In this document: positions 58,646 through 64,000 of the stretch, one piece after another
Layout of the letters: each line of letters begins with the position of its first letter
Numbering within the stretch: position 1 is the stretch's first letter
Program-made: the position numbers and the translations under genes
Assembly: GCF_009498035.1 (NCBI RefSeq)
Contig: NZ_CP034550.1
Location: 1,798,001-1,862,000 of the forward strand
From: Saccharothrix syringae
GTDB taxonomy: Bacteria; Actinomycetota; Actinomycetes; Mycobacteriales; Pseudonocardiaceae
DNA length: 64,000 nucleotides
Direction of reading: 5' to 3'
Notes under the pieces: generated by a model
Seen by the model: only the letters and a program-made list of their open reading frames with translations
The model's database searches: none
What the model was told of the DNA's origin: nothing

Positions 58646-58835
58646 ATCGCCGCCCGCCGTGGTCTCACCCCGGAGCCCACCCACTGGCCCGCCGACGGGG
58701 AGCCCGCGGTGCCCCCCTCCACGTCCCTGCGGTCCGCCCGACGCCCCGTGGTGCGCGTGCCCGCGCGCTGCGGCGCAAGCAGGCGCATCGTGAGAAGCGC
58801 GTGTACAACGCGGCGACACGGAAGGAGTGGCGGCC
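58646..58835 (+). other. Leader with a possible ORF tail
   Basis: One frame ends RRKQAHREKRVYNAATRKEW at 58839, which looks protein-like, but it has no good start and runs back through the repeat arm. It may be a remnant. Confidence 0.25.
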
Positions 58836-59156
58836 ATGACGCATACCGACGCGCTCGTGCGCTGGTTCCGGGAGCAGGTCGATGCCGATCTCGCCAACCT
58901 GGCAGAGGACGCCAAGCGGTGCAACGCGGCCCGCGAGCGAGGCGAGCAGGGCGTCGAAATGCTCCCAAAACCAGATCTGGAGGCGCTGGACCGCTATTGG
59001 GCCTACCGCAAGTTCATCGACCAGTACGAGCACTTCCACCGCGAGTGGAGCAAGCACGGCCGCGAGGACTTCGAGGTCGCCGACGCCCTACTCCGGGCGC
59101 TCGCGAGTGCCTATCAGTGCCGCGAGGGCTACGACGAGGACGAGTGGGCACCGTGA
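58836..59156 (+). CDS. DUF6221 family small protein
   Basis: 106 residues from ATG 58836 with AAGGAG before it. TDALVRWFREQVDADLAN at the start and EGYDEDEWAP at the end match DUF6221, common in actinomycete elements and phages. Soluble and helical; function unknown. Confidence 0.8.
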   Translation: MTHTDALVRWFREQVDADLANLAEDAKRCNAARERGEQGVEMLPKPDLEALDRYWAYRKFIDQYEHFHREWSKHGREDFEVADALLRALASAYQCREGYDEDEWAP

Positions 59157-59333
59157 CCTCGTATCGGCAGCGGACCCGAACCCAGGGCCAATGGGTAACT
59201 GATCAGCCTGGGCATCAGTCGGATTCGATGCCGATCGGCTCGTCCGGGCAGCCCGCGGCCAGCACTGCTGATCCATGTGGGCGGAAATGGCGGCGAGACG
59301 TACGTGCGCCGCGTCCGCACGCACTTCCTGTGC

Positions 59334-59843
59334 ATGTCGACGAACGCTGTGCTGCCCGCCTTCATCGCCGCGACCGCCGCCCTCGGCGGCGTGACCCTCG
59401 GTGCCCTCGTCGAGCCGCTGCGGCTGGGTGCCGCGCGGCGTGCCCGTGTCCGCGACGACCGGGCCGCGCGGTGCGCGAAGTTGATCGAGGCGGCGATGAC
59501 GTGCCGCGCCCGCCTGCTGGCGCTGAATTTGGCGCACCGCCGCGCCGCGTCCGGCGTCGAGGTCGACGCGGCGCGCGAGGAGGAGTTGGTGGAGGCGTAC
59601 CGGCTGGCGCGCAACGAGCTGCGGCAGACTGTGGCGCTGCTGCGGTTGAGCGGCCCGGACGAGCTGGTGGAGGCCGCGATGGCGGTGCGACAGGCCGAAC
59701 GTGCGCTCCGCGGTGTCCGGTTCGTCGGTGACGACGGCGCGTTCGACAGGGACAAGCCCCCGCAAGGTGTGCTCGACGTGGCCCGCGCGCTGGAGGACGT
59801 CGTGCACGAGTTCGCCGCGACTGCCCGGAAGCTCGCGGCGTAG
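59334..59843 (+). CDS. hypothetical protein with N-terminal membrane helix
   Basis: 169 residues from ATG 59334; a GTG at 59277 is an alternative. Residues 5-25 (VLPAFIAATAALGGVTLGAL) form one membrane helix, the rest is a long Arg/Glu/Ala-rich helical region, probably cytosolic coiled-coil. No family recognised. Confidence 0.6.
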   Translation: MSTNAVLPAFIAATAALGGVTLGALVEPLRLGAARRARVRDDRAARCAKLIEAAMTCRARLLALNLAHRRAASGVEVDAAREEELVEAYRLARNELRQTVALLRLSGPDELVEAAMAVRQAERALRGVRFVGDDGAFDRDKPPQGVLDVARALEDVVHEFAATARKLAA

Positions 59844-59972
59844 CGGTCTCACCGTGCTGGCGGATCGCCCGTCCACGAGCCGGCAGCGACGCTACGAGGA
59901 TGCTGGTCCGGTCGATCACCGTGGCTTGTCCCACCCGCCGTGGTGCGGAGTCGGGTAGGTGACGCCGCTGGG

Positions 59973-62090
59973 ATGAACCTGCCGGAATCGCACCCGGATG
60001 ATCGGCAGATCGCCTACAACGGTCCGGTGCCCGATGACACCACCGCCGACGCCCGCTCCCGCGTCAAGCCCGACTGGCCGACCTGCTCGCACGACGAGGG
60101 GCGGTGTATCGGTCGTCGGGTCGCTGAGTACGAGTACTGCTTGGCGCACCTGCCGCCGGACGAACTCGACGGCTTGCTCCAGTCCGTTGAACCGGGGGCC
60201 GACCTAGACCTGCGCGGCACCGACCTCACCGGTGCCGTGTTCGACCGACTGCTCGTCCGCATGATCGAGGAGCCCGATAGTCCCGATCCTTCAACTCTTA
60301 TTGGCATAGCCGACCTGCGCTACTGTGATATCCCTGCCGTTAAACGATTTCGTCGCGCACAGTTCGCCGATGATGCCCGGTTTGATGGTGCGACGTTTAC
60401 CGGTGAAGCTCGGTTTGATGGTGCGACGTTTACCGGTGAAGCTCGGTTTGATGGTGCGACGTTTACCGGTGAAGCCGTGTTCGTCAATGTGACGTTCACT
60501 GGAGACGCTGTATTTGACGGAGTAAAATTCGCCAACGAAGCCATATTTGAGCAGGTGGAGTTCGTTGGTAGGGGCATATTTGCCGATGCGCACTTTGTCG
60601 ATGTCGCCGCATTCATCGGTGTGGCGTTTACTGGCAACCCCTGGTTCGAGAGTGCGAGGTTCGACGGTGACGCTTTTTTCGATTCTGCACATTTCGCCGA
60701 TGGTGCCTCGTTCGACAATGCAACGTTCGCCGGTGACACTGAGTTCGGCGGTGCAGAATTCGAAGGAAATGTCCATTTTGACAAGGTGGCTTTTACTGGC
60801 AGTATCCAGTTCGCCGGGACGACATTCGCGCATGTCGTGACTTTTGTTGGAGCGACGTTTGCTTTAGTCGACGTGTTCGGCCCGGTGGTGGCGGAGGTTA
60901 TCAGCTTGAACCGGGCGTCGTTCGCCAAGCGGGTGGCCGTGAAGGTGGAGGCCAGTCTGCTGTCGGCGGAGGATGTCCGTTTCGACGACGGAGTGGAGTT
61001 GAGAATACGTCACGCGCGTGTGTGGCTCCGACGGGCATTCTTCGGCGCGGCATCATCGGTGAGCGGGATCGCCGTCCCATTCGCCGTTACATTCGGCCAG
61101 CAGACTCAGGAGGTCGGGGCCGAACCGGAGCGGATAGAAGCGTGGACGATTGCGGCGAGGCAGGAGTCCGTTCCCAAAAAGCAGCATGATCAGAATAGAG
61201 ATGAGGCGTGGGTGCCACAGGTGCTCTCATTGCAGGAGGCCGACGTGTCGCAGGTGACGCTGACCGACGTGGACCTGCGGTGGTGCCGCTTCGCTGGGGC
61301 GCACCAATTGGACAAGCTGCGCTTGGAAGGCCGCAGCCCGTTCCACCGGCCTCCGGGCAGGTGGTTGACGGGATGGGCTTGGCCGCCGGTATGGCGTTGG
61401 TCGGGGCGGCGTGTGCTGGCTGAGGAACACCCCTGGAGGGCGAGCCGCCGCAAATCTGCTGGCTGGAGCCCTACCGTGCCTCTTCCGAACTACCTAGCCG
61501 AGCAGATACCGGATGGCGGACAAGTGCCAGCGGTGGGGCCGGAGCGGCTGGCCGTACTGTATCGGAGCCTGCGTAAAGCTCTGGAGGATGCAAAGAACGA
61601 GCCCGGAGCGGGCGATTTCTACTACGGCGAGATGGACGCCCGCCGCCACGCCTCCTCAACCGGAACCGGTGAACGCCTCGTGTTGGTCGTCTATTGGCTG
61701 CTGTCGGGCTACGGCCAGCGTGCCGGTCGCGCTTTCGCCGCGCTGGCGTTGCTGGTCGGAGTGCTGTTCACCGGCTTGACCTACTACGGCCTGCCCGACA
61801 CTTCCACTCCGGCGGCCCCGCTGACCGGCACCGTCCGCACGCCCACCGGCCAGCCGCAGCAGGTCACCATCGAGACCACCGCGCCGGCCAAGCTGCCCCC
61901 GCCGGACCGGCGCTGGACCGCGGAGCGCATGGACAAGGCCGCGCGCATCGCCTTGGGCTCGGTGGTCTTCCGCGACACCGACCAGAAGCTCACCACCGCC
62001 GGGTCCTGGATCTTGATGGCCGGGCGTGCGTTCGGGCCGCTGCTGCTCGCGCTCGCGGCGTTGGCGATCCGTGCCCGCGTCAAGCGGTGA
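59973..62090 (+). CDS. pentapeptide-repeat protein with two C-terminal membrane helices
   Basis: About 705 residues. Residues 60-110 include CIGRRVAEYEYCLAHL; from about 130 to 320 there are many F-x-x-A-x-F pentapeptide-type repeats (ARFDGATFTGE, AIFEQVEF, ASFDNATF), forming a right-handed beta-helix. A conserved linker (KNEPGAGDFYYGEMDARRH) and two membrane helices (FAALALLVGVLFTGLTYYG and AFGPLLLALAALAIRA) follow. Possibly an immunity or membrane-scaffold protein. The repeat part has much lower GC than its surroundings, a sign of transfer. Confidence 0.85.
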   Translation: MNLPESHPDDRQIAYNGPVPDDTTADARSRVKPDWPTCSHDEGRCIGRRVAEYEYCLAHLPPDELDGLLQSVEPGADLDLRGTDLTGAVFDRLLVRMIEEPDSPDPSTLIGIADLRYCDIPAVKRFRRAQFADDARFDGATFTGEARFDGATFTGEARFDGATFTGEAVFVNVTFTGDAVFDGVKFANEAIFEQVEFVGRGIFADAHFVDVAAFIGVAFTGNPWFESARFDGDAFFDSAHFADGASFDNATFAGDTEFGGAEFEGNVHFDKVAFTGSIQFAGTTFAHVVTFVGATFALVDVFGPVVAEVISLNRASFAKRVAVKVEASLLSAEDVRFDDGVELRIRHARVWLRRAFFGAASSVSGIAVPFAVTFGQQTQEVGAEPERIEAWTIAARQESVPKKQHDQNRDEAWVPQVLSLQEADVSQVTLTDVDLRWCRFAGAHQLDKLRLEGRSPFHRPPGRWLTGWAWPPVWRWSGRRVLAEEHPWRASRRKSAGWSPTVPLPNYLAEQIPDGGQVPAVGPERLAVLYRSLRKALEDAKNEPGAGDFYYGEMDARRHASSTGTGERLVLVVYWLLSGYGQRAGRAFAALALLVGVLFTGLTYYGLPDTSTPAAPLTGTVRTPTGQPQQVTIETTAPAKLPPPDRRWTAERMDKAARIALGSVVFRDTDQKLTTAGSWILMAGRAFGPLLLALAALAIRARVKR
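60378..60476 (+). repeat. Three tandem 33-bp repeats in the pentapeptide gene
   Basis: Units at 60378-60410, 60411-60443 and 60444-60476 are identical apart from the last base of the third. Each encodes RFDGATFTGEA. DNA identity this high inside a protein repeat points to recent duplication. Confidence 0.9.
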
Positions 62091-62144
62091 GGGGCGCGAT
62101 GAACTCTCGGCGGGTTGGTGACACGGTCACGAGACGATGACCGG

Positions 62145-62390
62145 ATGAACGACGAGAACACCGACGCGGACATGTACGCCCAGGCGTTGTCCAAGGCAGC
62201 GGACTTCCGTGACGACCGGCTGAACAGCCAGTTCCAGCGCGTGCACTGGTCGACGGTGCACCGCATGTTGACTGCGCACGCCCCCGTCGAAGGGAATCCA
62301 GGCGTGTGCGTCGACTGCGGGCAACCGTGGCCGTGCGAGGTGGTCACCGGGGCAGTGAAGGATCTCGGGTTCGGCCCGGCGGGAGGTTGA
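62145..62390 (+). CDS. small hypothetical protein with Cys motif, 81 residues
   Basis: ATG 62145 gives MNDENTDADMYAQALSKAAD, a helical acidic start, and a C-terminal CVDCGQPWPC motif that could bind zinc. No family recognised. Confidence 0.6.
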   Translation: MNDENTDADMYAQALSKAADFRDDRLNSQFQRVHWSTVHRMLTAHAPVEGNPGVCVDCGQPWPCEVVTGAVKDLGFGPAGG

Positions 62391-62500
62391 TCGGGCTGTG
62401 CCCCCGGGAGAGCCGGCGCTTGAACCAGGAGCCTGAAAATCCGGTCGCCGGTCGGCGCGTGCTTGACGCGCCGACCATCCCTGCGGCGCACCCTGTGTCC

Positions 62501-62971
62501 ATGAGGACAGGAGAACCACCGCGCGCACGCGGTAGGTCTGCGGACGAGCTGTCGAAGTCTCGGCACCGGGGCCGCGCCCACGGCGTCGAGCGCGCCGAGC
62601 TGGCGGCCCGCTTCGGGGCCGTGCTGCGCACGGAGCGGGCCGCCCGGGGCTGGTCGCAGGCCCGGCTGGCTGAGGCTGCGGGCATCACCCGGGAGTCGGT
62701 CTACCGACTGGAGGGCGGGCGCCAGCGCCCGTCCACGTCAATGACGTACCGCCTGGCCCAGGCGTTGAGGCCGGGCGCTGACCTGCGCACGGTGGTCGAG
62801 CTGGAGGCACGGCTACGCATCGCCGCGGGGAACTCGCTGCGCGAGTTCAGCACACGGACCCGACGGCGGCGTGAGCGGCTGCTGGCGGAGGCGCTGGCGG
62901 GCGACGAGGTGCCGGTTAACGCGGCGGACCCATTCGCCGGCCTGCTGATGTCGTACTTGGCGGCGTCGTGA
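62501..62971 (+). CDS. XRE family transcriptional regulator
   Basis: 156 residues from ATG 62501. An HTH_3 domain (WSQARLAEAAGITRESVYRL and EGGRQRPS) lies at residues 45-100. The Arg-rich C-terminal part has no known domain. It could bind the CCGAGTTAACTCGG sites, but nothing in the sequence proves that. The stop overlaps the next gene (GTGA). Confidence 0.85.
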   Translation: MRTGEPPRARGRSADELSKSRHRGRAHGVERAELAARFGAVLRTERAARGWSQARLAEAAGITRESVYRLEGGRQRPSTSMTYRLAQALRPGADLRTVVELEARLRIAAGNSLREFSTRTRRRRERLLAEALAGDEVPVNAADPFAGLLMSYLAAS

Positions 62972-63168
62972 CCGGGCGCCAGGGTCGGGACCGCGTCGCC
63001 GAGCTGGCGGCTCGCGCGTCCACGGACGCCGAGCTGGCGGAGTTGGCCGCCGAGGGCCTGGACCGTGTCGCGCGCCGCGAGGTGCGGCGGCGGCGCGGGG
63101 TGGACGCGCTGCTGCGGGACGCGGCGCGGGCGTTGCTGGACGAGAGCGGAAGCGGTGGTGCGGCGTGA
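62968..63168 (+). CDS. small hypothetical protein, 66 residues
   Basis: GTG 62968 overlaps the XRE stop. Charged and helical (VAELAARASTDAELAEL, RREVRRRRGVDALLRD). Its stop overlaps the next start. Unknown function. Confidence 0.55.
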   Translation: MTGRQGRDRVAELAARASTDAELAELAAEGLDRVARREVRRRRGVDALLRDAARALLDESGSGGAA

Positions 63169-63686
63169 GGATCGAGACGATGGACGCGCTGTTGCCGACG
63201 ACGCACGTCGAGGACGAGGACATCGACCGCGAGACGCTGGCGACCCGGTTGGGGGACCGGCGTTGGCGCTCGTGGACGTGTCCGGGGTGCGGCTGCACGC
63301 AGGCCGGCTACCACCTGCCCCACGACCTGGCGCTGTGCGCGGGCTGCGTGCAGCGCCGCCGCGAGGGCAAGGCGCTGCTGTCGGCGCGCGAAATCTGGCA
63401 GGAGGTGTTGGTCTTCCCGGAGGTGAAGGCCGCCGGGCCGTCGTCGCGGCCGGGCCGTGCCCGCCTCACGCGGGACGAGCTGGCGGCGGTGCGGGACCTG
63501 CGGCAGGACGTGGGGAAGCTGTACGAGGCGGCGCTGGACGCGGACGCCGTGCACGTGATGACCCCGGACGGCGACGTAGTCCCGGCGGCGTGCGCGGTGT
63601 GCCAGGGGCCGGTGCTGGCGCGCGACGGCGGCCGGGCCGGGAACGCGTTCTACTGCGGCGCGCACGCGTGGGGAAGGACGGCGTGA
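63165..63686 (+). CDS. zinc-ribbon protein, 173 residues
   Basis: GTG 63165. TCPGCGCTQAGYHLPHDL with ALCAGCVQRR forms a four-Cys zinc ribbon; a second candidate site is CAVCQGPV with YCGAHAW at the C-terminus. It resembles nothing I can name; such proteins often bind nucleic acid. Confidence 0.6.
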   Translation: MRIETMDALLPTTHVEDEDIDRETLATRLGDRRWRSWTCPGCGCTQAGYHLPHDLALCAGCVQRRREGKALLSAREIWQEVLVFPEVKAAGPSSRPGRARLTRDELAAVRDLRQDVGKLYEAALDADAVHVMTPDGDVVPAACAVCQGPVLARDGGRAGNAFYCGAHAWGRTA

Positions 63687-63868
63687 GCGGGGACGTGCGG
63701 GAGTTGGCGGCCGGGACGGCGGAGCGGTTGCGGGCGGTGTTGGAGTCGGTGGACGAGGGCGCGTTGACGGCGGAGACGGACCAGGCGGCGTTCCTGCGCG
63801 GGGCGGTGGCGGCGCTGGAGCTGGTGGCGGACGGCCTGCGCGGGGGTGTCTCAGATCCTTCGCTTTGA
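63683..63868 (+). CDS. small helical protein, 61 residues
   Basis: GTG 63683 overlaps the previous stop. The product is Ala/Glu-rich (VRELAAGTAERLRAVLESVD) and ends VSDPSL. Its stop codon lies inside the hairpin at 63844-63875. Unknown function. Confidence 0.55.
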   Translation: MSGDVRELAAGTAERLRAVLESVDEGALTAETDQAAFLRGAVAALELVADGLRGGVSDPSL

Positions 63869-63875
63869 GACACCC
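63844..63875 (+). terminator. 10-bp hairpin overlapping the last small ORF
   Basis: GGGTGTCTCA (63844-63853) pairs with TGAGACACCC (63866-63875) around a 12-base loop. The TGTCTCA core also occurs in the repeats just downstream. Confidence 0.6.
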
Positions 63876-63915
63876 GCTCGGGTGACGGGTGTCGGTCGGG
63901 TTGCCCCTGGTCGCG

Positions 63916-63981
63916 GTGTCTCAGAAGTACGTATCAAAAGTAGTGTCCCGATATTGTGTCGTGCGCCGACTTTTGAGACAC
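63916..63981. promoter_or_regulatory. Inverted GTGTCTCA(G/A)AAGT repeats, possible recombination site or operator
   Basis: GTGTCTCAGAAGT (63916-63928) and, inverted, ACTTTTGAGACAC (63969-63981), with an extra TCAAAAGTAG half-copy at 63934. It lies right before the partial gene at 63989 and in lower-GC DNA. Confidence 0.5.
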
Positions 63982-63988
63982 TTGGGGC

Positions 63989-64000
63989 ATGGCAGTTCTC
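63989..64000 (+). CDS. Start of a gene cut by the window edge (possible recombinase)
   Basis: ATG at 63989 with TTGGGG before it; only M-A-V-L can be read. The upstream repeats make a site-specific recombinase plausible, but the four residues cannot prove it. Confidence 0.3.

Noticed and set aside
59154..59331. GTGA-coupled small gene after DUF6221
   Set aside because: The frame has no natural end nearby and runs as a shadow of the next gene.

Overview
The window is chromosomal DNA of a very GC-rich actinomycete. Coding frames show strong G/C bias at codon position 3, and many genes start with GTG or overlap by ATGA/GTGA. Gene content (IdeR, DUF3558 lipoprotein, XRE-DUF397 pair, DUF3039/DUF3099, AcuC plus GNAT/acyl-CoA synthetase, prim-pol type integrative element) fits the order Pseudonocardiales (Saccharothrix/Actinosynnema/Lentzea-like). 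The genus is my inference.

Bases 1-20400 are mostly housekeeping: a cut M23 peptidase, DUF4192, an S9 peptidase-galE pair, ideR coupled to galK, a rhodanese, a lysine deacetylase/acetyltransferase pair, a glutamate-type solute-binding lipoprotein, a HutC-type GntR regulator, a pair of paralogous unknown proteins, a DrrAB-type ABC exporter next to a decayed MerR gene with its operator still intact, and an XRE-DUF397 pair. Bases 20900-28600 hold a uronic/aldaric acid pathway: uronate dehydrogenase, glucarate-type dehydratase, 5-dehydro-4-deoxyglucarate dehydratase and 2-oxoglutarate-semialdehyde dehydrogenase, with an IclR regulator and an uncharacterised TIM-barrel-like protein. Together they would turn uronates into 2-oxoglutarate.

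Bases 28600-48900 carry twin lipoproteins, class I fumarase, a small-molecule kinase-like protein, a group 2 sigma factor with an apparent SigE/SigH-type promoter, Dtd with a methyltransferase, a PucR regulator, pseudouridine catabolism genes (psuK-like, psuG), a YihY membrane protein, a superfamily 2 helicase, and a CUT2-type sugar ABC transporter with its ROK repressor.

From about 49.4 kb to the right edge lies an actinomycete integrative and conjugative element (AICE) of the prim-pol class. It has a small HTH protein, a Spd-like DUF2637 membrane protein, a TraB/FtsK-type DNA translocase, a large primase-polymerase/helicase replication protein, many small coupled ORFs, a pentapeptide-repeat membrane protein and, at the last bases, what may be the start of a recombinase gene. 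Three non-coding structures stand out: nine copies of a decamer (GGTCGGCACA) right after traB, probably the transfer locus clt; three CCGAGTTAACTCGG palindromes; and, right after the replication gene, an imperfect inverted repeat with about 103-bp arms carrying six GGTTAGG-core octamers per arm at mirror-image spacings (12-22-12-32-9), probably the origin. Outside the element, two intergenic arrays are phased at exactly 22 bp, and one minisatellite has a 46-bp period.
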